Shown: positions 25,688 to 35,364 of the stretch, one piece after another | How the letters are laid out: every line of letters starts with the position of its first letter | How positions within the stretch are numbered: the stretch's first letter is position 1 | NCBI RefSeq assembly: GCF_030486595.1 | Contig: NZ_JAUJZH010000008.1 | Location: 186,001-250,000 of the forward strand | Source: Variovorax ginsengisoli | GTDB taxonomy: Bacteria > Pseudomonadota > Gammaproteobacteria > Burkholderiales > Burkholderiaceae_C | Length of the DNA stretch: 64,000 bases | Direction: 5' to 3' | Program-made: the position numbers and the translations under genes | Notes under the pieces: model-generated | Database searches by the model: none | The model's input: the letters and a program-made list of their open reading frames with translations, nothing else | Told to the model about the DNA's origin: nothing

Positions 25688-27826
25688 ATGTCGCCAGCCA
25701 CTCTCGACACCACGCCCGCCATCGCCGAACCCGCCCTGACCCTGCTCGATCGGGACCATGCCATCCTGGCCTTCAACGAGCGCGTGCTCGACTGGGCCTA
25801 CCGCGCCGAAGTGCCGTTGATCGAGCGGCTGCGCTATCTGTGCATCGTTTCCTCGAACCTCGACGAATTCTTCGAGGTCCGCGCCGCGCCTCATCTGGCG
25901 GCCGGCGTCGCCGGCGAGCAGAAGGGCAACTACACGGTCGAGAGCTTCGAGCGGCTGGCCGCGGCGGCGCATTCGCTGGTGGGGCGCCAGTACGGGCTCT
26001 ACAACGAAGCCCTGATCCCGGCCTTCGCGGCGCAGGGCATCCACATCATCTCGCACGGCGAGCGCAACCCGGCCCAGCGCAAATGGGTGCACGAGTACTT
26101 CGAGCGCGAGGTGCGCCCGCTGCTGATCCCGGTCGGGCTCGATCCGGCCCATCCGTTCCCGCAGGTCGCCAACAAGTCGCTCAACTTCATCGTCCGGCTC
26201 GGCGGCAAGGACGCCTTCGGCCGCGAGAACCCGATCGCCATCCTCAAGGTGCCGCGCGTGCTGCCGCGGGTGATCCGGCTGCCGGCCAAGCTGTCGGGCG
26301 GCAAGACGCTCTTCATCGCTTTGTCGAGCGTGGTGCGGGCCCACCTGTCGAGCATGTTCCCGGGCCGCGAGGTCGGCGAGTTCTCGCAGTTCCGCGTCAC
26401 GCGGCATTCCGATCTCGCGGTCGACGAAGAGGACGTGCGCAACCTGCGCACCGCGCTGCGCCAGGGGCTGCAGCATCGCCACTACGGCCAGGCCGTGCGG
26501 TTGGAGGTCTCGTCCAGCTGCGCCGAGGCGCTGGCGAGCTTCCTGCTGGCGCAGTTCAACCTGCCGGCGCCGGCGCTCTACCGGGTCCACGGGCCGGTGA
26601 ACCTGGCACGCCTGACCCAGCTGATCGACCTGCTCGAGGAGCCGCAGCTGCGCTTCCCGCCCTATCAGGCGTCCTATCCGATCACGCTGTCGCCGGGCCA
26701 GTCCTTCTTCGACCGTCTCCAGCGCGGCGACGTGCTGATCCACCAGCCCTTCGAGAGTTTCGGCGGCGTGCTGGCCTTCCTGCGCGAGTCGGTGCAGGAC
26801 CCGCAGGTGCTGGCGATCAAGCAGACCATCTACCGCACCGGCACCGACTCCGAGCTGATGGACCTGCTGCGCGAGGCCGTTCGGCGCGGCAAGGAGGTGA
26901 CCGTGGTGGTCGAACTCAAGGCGCGCTTCGACGAGGAGGCCAACATCAACTGGGCCGAGATGCTCGAGTCGATCGGTGCCCAGGTGGTCTACGGCGTAGT
27001 CGGACTCAAGACCCACGCCAAGATGCTGCTCGTGACCCGTCGCGAGGGCAAGAAAATGCAGCGCTACGGCCATCTGTCGACCGGCAACTACAACCCGCGC
27101 ACCGCCGCGCTCTACACCGACATCAGCCATCTCACGGCCGACCCGTTGCTGACTGCCGACATGGAGGCGGTGTTCGTGCACATGGCCAGCCAGAGCCGGC
27201 TGCCGAAGCTGCACCGGATGTGGCTGGCGCCGTTCGACCTGCATCGCAACCTGATCGCCCGCATCGATGCGCTCGGCGCTGCGGCCGCGGCCGGCGAAGC
27301 CACGCGCATCGTCGCCAAGATGAACGCACTGACCGACGAGGCGCTGATCACCGCGCTGATCAACGCGGGGCAGCAAGGCACCAAGATCGACCTCATCGTG
27401 CGCGGCGCCTGCACCTTGCCCGCGCAGGTGCCCGGCCTGACCGACAACATCCGGGTGCGTTCGGTGATCGGCCGATTCCTGGAGCATTCGCGGGTGTTCT
27501 ATTTCCGCCAGGGCCAGGACGAGTCGCTCTACTTGTCGAGCGCCGACTGGATGAACCGCAACATGATGCGGCGCATCGAGCTGGCCTGGCCGGTGACTGA
27601 TCCGGGGCTGCGCCAGCGGCTCATCGACGAGTGTCTGGTGGCCTACCTGCACGACGGCCGCGATGCGTGGGACCTGGGCGCCGACGGGGCCTACCATCGG
27701 GTCTACGAAGACACCCATGCGGGCGAGGAGGGCGCCTCGCGGGCCATCGAGGCCCATGGCGCCCAGACCGCGCTCATGAACCGCTACGGATCGCGCGGAC
27801 GCAGCCGCGCAGCATCAAGGGACTGA
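25688..27826 (+). CDS. ppk: Polyphosphate kinase 1
   Basis: A 712-residue PPK1, normal length. N-terminal domain FNERVLDWAYR and CIVSSNLDEFFEVR (about 20-60); tunnel and catalytic domains with FESFGGVLAFLRESVQDPQVLAIKQT-type segments (about 355-380), the phospho-acceptor His in GLKTHAKMLLV (about 440), STGNYNPRTA (about 460) and a second PLD-like His motif near the C terminus. It makes long-chain polyphosphate from ATP. ATG 25688 follows a three-unit Pho box; sixA begins 2 bases after the stop. Confidence 0.95.
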   Translation: MSPATLDTTPAIAEPALTLLDRDHAILAFNERVLDWAYRAEVPLIERLRYLCIVSSNLDEFFEVRAAPHLAAGVAGEQKGNYTVESFERLAAAAHSLVGRQYGLYNEALIPAFAAQGIHIISHGERNPAQRKWVHEYFEREVRPLLIPVGLDPAHPFPQVANKSLNFIVRLGGKDAFGRENPIAILKVPRVLPRVIRLPAKLSGGKTLFIALSSVVRAHLSSMFPGREVGEFSQFRVTRHSDLAVDEEDVRNLRTALRQGLQHRHYGQAVRLEVSSSCAEALASFLLAQFNLPAPALYRVHGPVNLARLTQLIDLLEEPQLRFPPYQASYPITLSPGQSFFDRLQRGDVLIHQPFESFGGVLAFLRESVQDPQVLAIKQTIYRTGTDSELMDLLREAVRRGKEVTVVVELKARFDEEANINWAEMLESIGAQVVYGVVGLKTHAKMLLVTRREGKKMQRYGHLSTGNYNPRTAALYTDISHLTADPLLTADMEAVFVHMASQSRLPKLHRMWLAPFDLHRNLIARIDALGAAAAAGEATRIVAKMNALTDEALITALINAGQQGTKIDLIVRGACTLPAQVPGLTDNIRVRSVIGRFLEHSRVFYFRQGQDESLYLSSADWMNRNMMRRIELAWPVTDPGLRQRLIDECLVAYLHDGRDAWDLGADGAYHRVYEDTHAGEEGASRAIEAHGAQTALMNRYGSRGRSRAASRD

Positions 27827-27828
27827 TC

Positions 27829-28290
27829 ATGGACCTCATTTTCTGGCGCCACGCCGAGGCCGAAGACTGGGTGGAAGGCTGCGACGACATGCAGCGCTCG
27901 CTGACCGCGCGCGGCGAGAAGCAGGCCAAGCGCATGGCCGCCTGGCTCGACCGCCAGCTGCCCGAGGGCACCCGGATCATCTGCAGCCCGGCACGCCGCT
28001 GCGAACAGACCGCGCTGGCGCTCGGGCGCAAGTTCAAGATGCGCACCGAGCTCGCGCCCGACACCACCCCCGATGCGCTGCTGGCGGCCGCCGGCTGGCC
28101 GAACGGCAAGTCGGTGGTGCTGCTGGTCGGCCACCAGCCTTCGCTGGGGCAGGCGATCTCGCTGCTGCTGGGGCTTCAGCAGGACAGCTGCCCGGTGCGC
28201 AAAGGGGCGGTCTGGTGGATTCGCACGCGCGAGCGCGACGGCGACGTCCAGACCGTGGTGGTGACCGTCCAGGCGCCTGAACTGCTGTAG
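27829..28290 (+). CDS. sixA: Phosphohistidine phosphatase SixA
   Basis: A 153-residue histidine phosphatase: the RHG-type motif is LIFWRHAEAEDW (residues 3-14), with ICSPARRCEQTA (about 50) and VGHQPSLGQ (about 100) supplying the second catalytic His. Members remove phosphate from phospho-His of signalling proteins. It is coupled to ppk with two bases between stop and start, and convergent with ppx 10 bases away. Confidence 0.88.
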   Translation: MDLIFWRHAEAEDWVEGCDDMQRSLTARGEKQAKRMAAWLDRQLPEGTRIICSPARRCEQTALALGRKFKMRTELAPDTTPDALLAAAGWPNGKSVVLLVGHQPSLGQAISLLLGLQQDSCPVRKGAVWWIRTRERDGDVQTVVVTVQAPELL

Positions 28291-28300
28291 CGGGTGCGCC

Positions 28301-29818
28301 TCAGGCGCCCGCGAGCTCGACCCGCCAGGGCGTCTTCTGCCAGGCCAGGACTTCCTCGCGCAGCAGGTGGGCGGACTGCGGGAACAGCGCCGACCAGCCG
28401 GGACGGCAGCCGACGATGAAGCGCCGCCCCTCGGGACGCTCCAGCGTCAGCCCCTGCAGGTCGGGGTCGCGGCGCGCATGGCACAGGATCACGGCCAGCC
28501 GCAAGGCGATCAGCTGCGAGACGAAGGCCTCGTCGTCGAGCGCGCTTTCGAGCTTGCGCAGCTTGCCGCGATGCCCGAGCACCAGCTGGCTCAGAGCATG
28601 CATCTCGTTGACGGCGAAGCCGGGTGCGTCGGCGTTGTCCAGGATGTAGGCGCCGTGCTTGTGGTATTCGCTGTGGGAGATCTGGGCCCCGATCTCGTGC
28701 AGTTGCGCGGCCCAGCCGAGCTTGCGCAGCGCCCGGCCGGCCCGGCTGGTGGTGCTGCCGCCGCGCGCCGCGGGGTTCAGCTGCACATACAGGGAGGCCG
28801 CGGTCTCGCCCACCCGCTTGACCTGGGCCCGGTCGACCGGGAAACGGGCCGCGAGCCGGGCCACGGTGGCGGTGCGGAGGTCGGCGACCACGTCGTCGCG
28901 CTCCAGCAGTTCGTACAGCACGCCATGGCGCAAGGCCCCCTGGGCGACCCGCATCTCCTCGATCTCGAGCAGGTCGAACACGGCCCGCAGCACGCTGACG
29001 CCGCCGCCGATCACCGGCTTTCGGTCTTCGCGCATGGCATCGATGCGCAGCCGGTCGGCACTGCCGGCCCGCAGCAGCCGGTCGACCAGCCAGTCGAGGC
29101 CTTCGCGGGTGACCAGGCCCGGCTCGTAGCCGGCCGCGGCCAGTACGTCGCCGACGGCACCGATGGTGCCCGAGGCGCCATACACCACGTCCCAGCGGTC
29201 GGGAAAATAGGTGCCCAGCGCATCGTCGAGCACGGCCTTGGCCGCCACTTCCGCGGCCTGGAAGGCTGCCGGGGTGAACAGGCCCTGCGCGAAGTGCTTC
29301 ATCGACCAGGCCACGCTGCCGACCCGGTACGACTCCATGACTTCGGCTTCGTGCGCCTGGCCGATGATCATCTCGGTGGAGCGGCCTCCGATGTCGATCA
29401 CCAGACGGCGTTCGCGGTTGGTGGCGTCGGTGTGGGGCAGGGTGTGGGCGACGCCCTGGTAGATCAGCCGGGCTTCTTCGCGCCCCGTGATGACGTCGAT
29501 GCCGAAACCGAGCACGGTGCGCGCGCGCAGCAGGAATTCGTCGCGGTTGCGCGCCTCGCGCAGGGTCTGGGTGGCGACGGCGCGGACCTGGGAGCGGTCG
29601 AAGCCGGCCAGGCGTTCGCCGAACCGGGCCAGGGCGTCCCAGCCGCGCTGCATCGCCTCGGGCGTCAGGTTGCGGGCGTCGTCGAGGCCGTTGCCCTGGC
29701 GCACGGTCTCCTTGAGGTACTCGGTGCGGTGGATCTGGCCATGATCGACCTGGCCGATCTCGAGCCGGTAGCTGTTCGAACCGAGATCGACCGCGGCGAG
29801 GCGGGTTCCGTTTTTCAT
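28301..29818 (-). CDS. ppx: Exopolyphosphatase (Ppx/GppA family)
   Basis: A 505-residue protein of the ASKHA fold: phosphate-1 motif AAVDLGSNSYRLEIGQV (residues 8-24), catalytic-type EARLIYQGV (about 120), phosphate-2 motif VIDIGGRSTEMIIG (about 145; GGRS replaces the commoner GGGS) and a C-terminal HD-like domain with HEIGAQISHSEYHKHGAYI. It degrades polyphosphate or pppGpp. ATG 29818 lacks a clear Shine-Dalgarno site. A Pho box on the minus strand lies 64 bases upstream. It faces ppk-sixA tail to tail, so synthesis and breakdown are separately transcribed but share PhoB control. Confidence 0.92.
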   Translation of the reverse strand: MKNGTRLAAVDLGSNSYRLEIGQVDHGQIHRTEYLKETVRQGNGLDDARNLTPEAMQRGWDALARFGERLAGFDRSQVRAVATQTLREARNRDEFLLRARTVLGFGIDVITGREEARLIYQGVAHTLPHTDATNRERRLVIDIGGRSTEMIIGQAHEAEVMESYRVGSVAWSMKHFAQGLFTPAAFQAAEVAAKAVLDDALGTYFPDRWDVVYGASGTIGAVGDVLAAAGYEPGLVTREGLDWLVDRLLRAGSADRLRIDAMREDRKPVIGGGVSVLRAVFDLLEIEEMRVAQGALRHGVLYELLERDDVVADLRTATVARLAARFPVDRAQVKRVGETAASLYVQLNPAARGGSTTSRAGRALRKLGWAAQLHEIGAQISHSEYHKHGAYILDNADAPGFAVNEMHALSQLVLGHRGKLRKLESALDDEAFVSQLIALRLAVILCHARRDPDLQGLTLERPEGRRFIVGCRPGWSALFPQSAHLLREEVLAWQKTPWRVELAGA

Positions 29819-29881
29819 GATGAGGTGGAGAGGTCGGGGCCTGATCGTAGCCCGGCGGGCCTCCGAGGCTAGGCGGGCTGT

Positions 29882-29899
29882 GTGACGAATATGTGACAG
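29882..29899 (-). promoter_or_regulatory. Pho box for ppx
   Basis: Read on the minus strand: CTGTCAC (29899-29893), four bases, TCGTCAC (29888-29882). Ten bases further is TAGCCT as a weak -10. Orientation and spacing fit PhoB activation of ppx. Confidence 0.65.
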
Positions 29900-29947
29900 C
29901 GACACATGGATAGGCATCACCAAAGGCGATTTTCCCTCTGTGGGAGG

Positions 29948-29980
29948 GTGTCACGACGCTGTCACACAAGCTTTCTAGAG
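29948..29980 (+). promoter_or_regulatory. Pho box and -10 for the pstSCAB operon
   Basis: GTGTCAC (29948-29954), four bases, CTGTCAC (29959-29965), then nine bases and TAGAGT (29975-29980) as -10, the usual arrangement in which the Pho box replaces the -35. It lies 50 bases before pstS. Confidence 0.75.
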
Positions 29981-30030
29981 TCGCTGCCAAGCCCTCCAAG
30001 GGGGTTCTCTTGCAGCTCAAAGGAAGCACC

Positions 30031-31068
30031 ATGAAAACGACGTTCAAATTTGCAGCCGCCGGCCTGATCGCCGCCGCTTTCGCCCAAATCCCGGCCTTCG
30101 CCCAGGAAGCCACCGGCGCCGGCGCCAGCTTCCCCGCGCCGCTCTATTCCAAGTGGGCCGCCGATTTCAACAAGGCCACCGGCGCCAAAATCAACTACCA
30201 GTCGGTCGGCTCGGGCGCCGGCATCAAGCAGATCGATGCCAAGACGGTGGATTTCGGCGCTTCCGACATGCCCCTGTCCGACGAAGAACTCAAGGCCAAG
30301 GGCCTGATGCAGTTCCCGACCGTCATCGGCGGCGTGATCCCGGTGGTCAACATCCAGGGCATCAAGCCGGGCGAACTCAAGCTCAGCGGCCCGGTCCTGG
30401 GCGACATCTACCTGGGCAAGATCACCAAGTGGAACGATGCCGCCATCAAGGCGCTGAACCCTTCGCTGAACCTGCCGGACGCCACGATCGCCCCGGTGCG
30501 CCGCGCCGATGGTTCGGGCACCACCTTCCTGTTCACCAACTACCTGAGCAAGGTCAACCCGGACTGGAAGGCCAAGGTCGGCGACGGCACGGCCGTGAAC
30601 TGGCCCACGGGCGCCGGCGGCAAGGGCAACGAAGGCGTCGCCGCCTTCGTGAACCGGCTGCCGAACTCGATCGGCTACGTCGAATACGCCTACGTCAAGC
30701 AGAACAAGATGACCTACGCGCAGATGCAGAACGCGGCCGGCCAATTCGTCTCGCCGGACGACGACGCCTTCAAGGCGGCGGCCGCGGGCGCCGACTGGTC
30801 GAAGAGCTTCTACCAGGTGCTGACCGACCAGCAGGGCAAGGATTCGTGGCCGATCACCGGCGCGACCTTCATCCTGATGCACAAGTCGCAGGAAAAGCCC
30901 GCCCAGGCCACCACCACGCTCAAGTTCTTCGACTGGGCCTACAAGAACGGCGACAAGACCGCCGGCGACCTGGACTACGTGCCGATGCCCGACAAGGTGA
31001 AGGGCGCCATCGCCACCGCCTGGGGTGACATCAAGGACGCGTCGGGCAAGCCCGTCGCGATCAAGTAA
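30031..31068 (+). CDS. pstS: Phosphate ABC transporter, periplasmic phosphate-binding protein
   Basis: A 345-residue protein with a Sec signal peptide (residues 1-24, ending AFA before QEATG). Phosphate-contacting segments [21 protein letters not shown] and [12 protein letters not shown] are all present. ATG 30031 is preceded by AAAGGAAG. First gene of pstSCAB-phoU-phoB-phoR, behind a Pho box. Confidence 0.96.
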   Translation: MKTTFKFAAAGLIAAAFAQIPAFAQEATGAGASFPAPLYSKWAADFNKATGAKINYQSVGSGAGIKQIDAKTVDFGASDMPLSDEELKAKGLMQFPTVIGGVIPVVNIQGIKPGELKLSGPVLGDIYLGKITKWNDAAIKALNPSLNLPDATIAPVRRADGSGTTFLFTNYLSKVNPDWKAKVGDGTAVNWPTGAGGKGNEGVAAFVNRLPNSIGYVEYAYVKQNKMTYAQMQNAAGQFVSPDDDAFKAAAAGADWSKSFYQVLTDQQGKDSWPITGATFILMHKSQEKPAQATTTLKFFDWAYKNGDKTAGDLDYVPMPDKVKGAIATAWGDIKDASGKPVAIK

Positions 31069-31086
31069 GACCACCCCCCGGCGCGC

Positions 31087-32157
31087 ATGAGCACACCGCT
31101 TGACCGCGCGCCGGCTTCGGAGCGACCTGTGTCATCCACATTCCCCGCCGGCGCCGGCCCGCTCGACCTCCCGGCCGAGCGCGCCCGTGCCAAAGTCACT
31201 CCGCCGCCGGCCAAGCGGCCGCGCAGCGGCCCCGCCACCGACCGCCTGTTCGGCTGGGCCGCCAAGGGCGCCGCTCTGCTGACCCTGGCGATGCTGATCG
31301 GCATCCTGCTGTCGCTGCTGTACGGCGCCTGGCCCGCGATCGCGAAGTTCGGCCTCGGCTTCCTCACCAGCAGCGTCTGGGATCCGGTGCAGGACCAGTA
31401 CGGCGGCCTGGTGATGATCTACGGCACGCTGGCGACCTCGCTGATCGCGCTGCTGATCGCGGTGCCGGTGAGCTTCGGCATCGCGCTGTTCCTGACCGAA
31501 ATGTCGCCGGCCTGGCTCAAGCGGCCGCTCGGCACGGCGATCGAACTGCTGGCCGCGGTGCCGTCGATCGTCTACGGCATGTGGGGCTTGCTGGTGTTCG
31601 GCCCGATCCTGTCGACCTATGTGCAGCAGCCGCTGCAGAAGCTGTTCGAGGGCGTGCCCTACCTGGGTGCGCTGGTGTCGGGGCCGCCGGTCGGCATCGG
31701 CATCCTGTCGGCCGGCATCATCCTGGCGATCATGATCATCCCGTTCATCGCCTCGGTGATGCGCGACGTCTTCGAGGTCACGCCGCCGCTGCTCAAGGAG
31801 TCGGCCTACGGCCTCGGCTCCACCACCTGGGAAGTGGTCTCCAAGGTGGTGCTGCCCTATACCAAGGCCGGCGTCATCGGCGGCATCATGCTCGGCCTCG
31901 GCCGGGCGCTGGGCGAGACGATGGCGGTCACCTTCGTGATCGGCAACACCAACCAGCTCAACTCCCTGTCGGTCTTCGAGCCTGCCAACAGCATCACCTC
32001 GGTGCTGGCCAACGAGTTCGCCGAAGCCGGCGCCGGGCTGCACCAGGCTTCGCTGATGTACCTCGGCCTGGTGCTGTTCTTCATCACCTTCGTGGTGCTG
32101 TCGCTGTCCAAGCTGCTGCTGGCGCAGATGAAGAAGAGCGAGGGCACCAAATCATGA
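31087..32157 (+). CDS. pstC: Phosphate ABC transporter permease PstC
   Basis: A 356-residue permease with an extended basic/proline-rich cytoplasmic N terminus (about 50 residues) and six membrane helices. The EAA-type loop [20 protein letters not shown] (about 238-257) contacts PstB. It starts 18 bases after pstS, and its stop overlaps the pstA start as ATGA. Confidence 0.95.
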   Translation: MSTPLDRAPASERPVSSTFPAGAGPLDLPAERARAKVTPPPAKRPRSGPATDRLFGWAAKGAALLTLAMLIGILLSLLYGAWPAIAKFGLGFLTSSVWDPVQDQYGGLVMIYGTLATSLIALLIAVPVSFGIALFLTEMSPAWLKRPLGTAIELLAAVPSIVYGMWGLLVFGPILSTYVQQPLQKLFEGVPYLGALVSGPPVGIGILSAGIILAIMIIPFIASVMRDVFEVTPPLLKESAYGLGSTTWEVVSKVVLPYTKAGVIGGIMLGLGRALGETMAVTFVIGNTNQLNSLSVFEPANSITSVLANEFAEAGAGLHQASLMYLGLVLFFITFVVLSLSKLLLAQMKKSEGTKS

Positions 32158-33038
32158 CCACCGCGGAACGCCTCCTGAACGCCAAGACGCTGGAGGAGAC
32201 GCGCGCGGCGCGCTTCGCCGGCCGCAAGCGCGTCAACTTCGTCGCCCTGACCCTGTCGCTGGCGGCGATGGCCTTCGGCGTCTTCTGGCTGGTGTGGATC
32301 CTCTGGGAAACGCTGCGCCTTGGCGTCGGCGGCCTGGCCCTGAGCACGCTGACCGAAATGACGCCGCCGCCGAACGAGGCCGGCGGCATCGCCAACGCGA
32401 TCTTCGGCTCGCTGGTGATGGTGCTGATGGCGACCTTCGTCGGCACGCCGATCGGCATCATGGCCGGCATCTACCTGGCCGAGTACAACCCCAAGGGCTG
32501 GCTGTCGACCATCGTGCGATTCGTCAACGACATCCTGCTCTCGGCGCCGTCGATCGTGATCGGCCTGTTCGTCTACGCCGTGGTGGTGGCCTACTTCAAG
32601 TCCTTCTCGGGCCTGGCCGGCGCGCTGTCGCTGGCGCTGATCGTGATCCCGGTCGTGATCCGCACCACCGAGAACATGCTGCAGCTGGTGCCCCCGGGCC
32701 TGCGCGAAGCGGCCTATGCGCTCGGCACGCCGAAGTGGAAGGTGATCCTCAGCATCACGCTGCGCGCGGCCCGTGCCGGTGTGGTGACAGGCATCCTGCT
32801 GGCAGTGGCGCGCATCGCCGGCGAGACCGCGCCGCTGCTCTTCACCGCGCTCAGCAACCAGTTCTGGACCTCCGACGTGACGCAGCCGATGGCCAGCCTC
32901 CCGGTGACCATCTTCAAGTTCGCGATGAGCCCGTACGAGAACTGGCAGCAGCTGGCCTGGGCCGGCGTGTTCCTGATCACCGTCGCGGTGCTGGCGCTCA
33001 ACATCCTCGCGCGGGTCCTTACGCGCAACAAGCTCTAA
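32154..33038 (+). CDS. pstA: Phosphate ABC transporter permease PstA
   Basis: A 294-residue permease with six helices and the EAA loop [20 protein letters not shown] (about 183-202). The short N terminus is cytoplasmic. Coupled to pstC by a 4-base overlap. Confidence 0.95.
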   Translation: MTTAERLLNAKTLEETRAARFAGRKRVNFVALTLSLAAMAFGVFWLVWILWETLRLGVGGLALSTLTEMTPPPNEAGGIANAIFGSLVMVLMATFVGTPIGIMAGIYLAEYNPKGWLSTIVRFVNDILLSAPSIVIGLFVYAVVVAYFKSFSGLAGALSLALIVIPVVIRTTENMLQLVPPGLREAAYALGTPKWKVILSITLRAARAGVVTGILLAVARIAGETAPLLFTALSNQFWTSDVTQPMASLPVTIFKFAMSPYENWQQLAWAGVFLITVAVLALNILARVLTRNKL

Positions 33039-33046
33039 GAAAAACC

Positions 33047-33829
33047 ATGCCTACCACCACCCTCGCACAGCCGACGCGCTCGAAGATCTCGGTCAAGGAC
33101 CTGAACTTCTACTACGGCAAGTTTCACGCGCTCAAGGGCATCAACCTCGAGATTCCCGAGAACAAGGTCACGGCCTTCATCGGCCCCTCGGGCTGCGGCA
33201 AGTCGACCCTGCTGCGCACCTTCAACCGCATGTTCGAGCTCTATCCCGAGCAGCGCGCCGAGGGCACGATCGCCCTCGACGGCGAGAACCTGCTGACCTC
33301 CAAGCAGGACGTGGCGCTGATCCGCGCCAAGGTCGGCATGGTGTTCCAGAAGCCGACGCCGTTCCCGATGTCGATCTACGACAACATCGCCTTCGGCGTG
33401 AAGCTGTTCGAGAACCTCAGCGCCTCCGAGATGGACGACCGGGTCGAATGGGCGCTCAAGAAGGCGGCCCTGTGGACCGAGGTGCGCGACAAGCTGCAGC
33501 AGAGCGGCTCGGGCCTCTCGGGCGGCCAGCAGCAGCGCCTGTGCATCGCCCGCGGCATCGCGATCAAGCCCGAGGTGCTCCTGCTCGATGAACCCTGCTC
33601 GGCACTCGATCCGATCTCCACGGCGAAAATCGAGGAGTTGATCGCCGAGCTCAAAAGCGAGTACACCGTGGTCATTGTGACCCACAACATGCAGCAGGCG
33701 GCGCGCTGCAGCGACTACACCGCCTACATGTACCTGGGCGACCTGATCGAGTTCGGCGCCACCGAGGAACTGTTCTTCAAGCCGAAGCGCAAGGAGACCG
33801 AGGACTACATCACAGGCCGTTTCGGCTAA
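33047..33829 (+). CDS. pstB: Phosphate ABC transporter ATP-binding protein PstB
   Basis: A 260-residue ABC ATPase: Walker [10 protein letters not shown] (residues 46-54), Q-loop VFQKPTPFP, signature [10 protein letters not shown] and Walker [15 protein letters not shown], followed by the H-loop VIVTHNM. Powers PstCA; with PhoU it also relays phosphate sufficiency to PhoR. Confidence 0.96.
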   Translation: MPTTTLAQPTRSKISVKDLNFYYGKFHALKGINLEIPENKVTAFIGPSGCGKSTLLRTFNRMFELYPEQRAEGTIALDGENLLTSKQDVALIRAKVGMVFQKPTPFPMSIYDNIAFGVKLFENLSASEMDDRVEWALKKAALWTEVRDKLQQSGSGLSGGQQQRLCIARGIAIKPEVLLLDEPCSALDPISTAKIEELIAELKSEYTVVIVTHNMQQAARCSDYTAYMYLGDLIEFGATEELFFKPKRKETEDYITGRFG

Positions 33830-33838
33830 GGGGACGAC

Positions 33839-34540
33839 ATGACCGAGAAGCATCTTTCCAGCCAGTTCGACAGCGAACTCAACACGGTTTCGTCGCGCGT
33901 GATGGAGCTCGGCGGCATGGTCGAGGCCCAGATCCACCAGGCGGTCTACGCGCTGCAGGAGTTCGACGCCGAGGCGGCCGAGCGGGTCGCCGAGACCGAG
34001 CACCGCGTGAACGCGATGGAGATCGAGATCGACCGCGAGCTGTCGTCGATCATCGCCCGCCGCCAGCCGACCGCGCGCGACCTGCGCCTGCTCATCGCGA
34101 TCTCGAAGACCACCGCCAACCTCGAGCGCGTGGGCGACGAAGCCAACAAGATCGCCCGCATGGTCAAGTCGATCATCGAGAGCGGATCGGCCCGCGCGTT
34201 GCCCTCGACCGAGCTGCGCATCGCCGCCGACCTGGCCTCCGGCCTGCTGCGCAAGGCGCTCGACGCCTTCGCGCGCCTGGACACCGCGGCGGCGCTGTCG
34301 ATCCTCAAGGACGACGACCTGATCGACAAGGAGTTCGACGGCTTCGTGCGCAAGCTGGTCACCTACATGATGGAAGACCCGCGCAAGATCTCCGCCAGCC
34401 TCGACCTGCTGTTCCTGGCCAAGGCGATCGAGCGCATCGGCGACCACGCCAAGAACATCGCCGAGTTCATCATCTACATCGTCAAGGGCGCCGATGTGCG
34501 GCACACTTCGATGGAAGCCATCGAGTCGGCCTTGCAGTGA
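33839..34540 (+). CDS. phoU: Phosphate-signalling regulator PhoU
   Basis: A 233-residue all-helical protein made of two PhoU repeats, each with the metal-cluster E-x3-D-x3-E-type motif: ERVAETEHRVNAMEIEIDRE and KDDDLIDKEFDGFVRKL, and DLLFLAKAIERIGDHAKNIAE in the second repeat. It couples PstB to PhoR and keeps the Pho regulon off in high phosphate. 9 bases after pstB. Confidence 0.95.
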   Translation: MTEKHLSSQFDSELNTVSSRVMELGGMVEAQIHQAVYALQEFDAEAAERVAETEHRVNAMEIEIDRELSSIIARRQPTARDLRLLIAISKTTANLERVGDEANKIARMVKSIIESGSARALPSTELRIAADLASGLLRKALDAFARLDTAAALSILKDDDLIDKEFDGFVRKLVTYMMEDPRKISASLDLLFLAKAIERIGDHAKNIAEFIIYIVKGADVRHTSMEAIESALQ

Positions 34541-34558
34541 CCGGCAGACATTGAATTC

Positions 34559-35251
34559 ATGAAGAAACCAAGGATCCTGATCGTCGAAGACGAGTCGTCG
34601 ATCGCCGAGCTGATCGCCGTCAACCTGCGCCACAACGGCTTCGAGCCGATCTGGGCCGAGGACGGTGCCGCCGCCCAGCGCGAGATCGACGCCTTCCTGC
34701 CCGACCTGGTGCTGCTCGACTGGATGCTGCCTGGCCAGAGCGGCCTGCAGCTGGCGCGCCAGTGGCGCAAGGACCCGCGCACCAAGACCATCCCGATCCT
34801 CATGCTGACCGCGCGTGGCGACGAGCCCGACAAGGTGGCCGGGCTGGATGCCGGCGCCGACGACTACATCACCAAGCCTTTCTCGACCCAGGAGATGCTG
34901 GCGCGCATCCGCGCCGTGCTGCGCCGCCGAGCGCCCGAGGCCGTGGCCGAGCGGGTCGAGATCGGCGAGCTGGTGCTCGACACCGCCACCCACCGCGTCA
35001 CCTGGCAGGGGGCGCCGCTGAAGGTCGGACCGACCGAGTTCAAGCTGCTGGGTTTCCTGATGCAGCACGCCGAGCGCGTCCACAGCCGGGCCCAACTGCT
35101 CGACAAGGTGTGGGGCGACCACGTCTACATCGAGGAGCGCACGGTCGACGTGCACGTCAAGCGCCTGCGCGAGTCGCTCGGTGCGGCCGCGCCGATGGTC
35201 GAGACCGTGCGCGGCGCCGGCTACCGGCTCACCGCCCAGGCGACAGTCTGA
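34559..35251 (+). CDS. phoB: Phosphate regulon response regulator PhoB
   Basis: A 230-residue OmpR/PhoB-type regulator. Receiver domain with acidic pair EDE (10-12), phospho-acceptor Asp 54 in VLLDWMLPG and Lys in YITKPFS; winged-helix DNA-binding domain from about 130 with VGPTEFKLLGFLMQHAERV and TVDVHVKRLRESLG. It would bind the three Pho boxes in this window. The stop is followed immediately by a nested-hairpin repeat, which separates it from phoR. Confidence 0.95.
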   Translation: MKKPRILIVEDESSIAELIAVNLRHNGFEPIWAEDGAAAQREIDAFLPDLVLLDWMLPGQSGLQLARQWRKDPRTKTIPILMLTARGDEPDKVAGLDAGADDYITKPFSTQEMLARIRAVLRRRAPEAVAERVEIGELVLDTATHRVTWQGAPLKVGPTEFKLLGFLMQHAERVHSRAQLLDKVWGDHVYIEERTVDVHVKRLRESLGAAAPMVETVRGAGYRLTAQATV

Positions 35252-35252
35252 G

Positions 35253-35312
35253 ACCTTGCGGGACAGACCAAGAAACTGCAAAGCAGTTTTTGCTCTGTCC
35301 TCGACCGATTAG
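35253..35312 (+). repeat. 60-bp nested-hairpin repeat between phoB and phoR
   Basis: Outer stem GGACAGA/TCTGTCC and inner stem AAACTGC/GCAGTTT followed by a T-run inside the repeat. The same 60 bases recur twice after dnaX and in part after the NUDIX gene. It should act as a (partial) terminator after phoB. Confidence 0.8.
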
Positions 35313-35364
35313 CTTTCCTGCAAGAGGCCCTGCCGGTTCCGGCCGGGCGGGATAATTGCCCGGC

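Noticed and set aside
25592-27757. Long open frame antisense to ppk
   Set aside because: Pure shadow of ppk; no ribosome site and no recognisable motif.
33035-35281. Very long open frame antisense to pstB, phoU and phoB
   Set aside because: Three well-identified genes lie on the other strand; the antisense product has no domain pattern.
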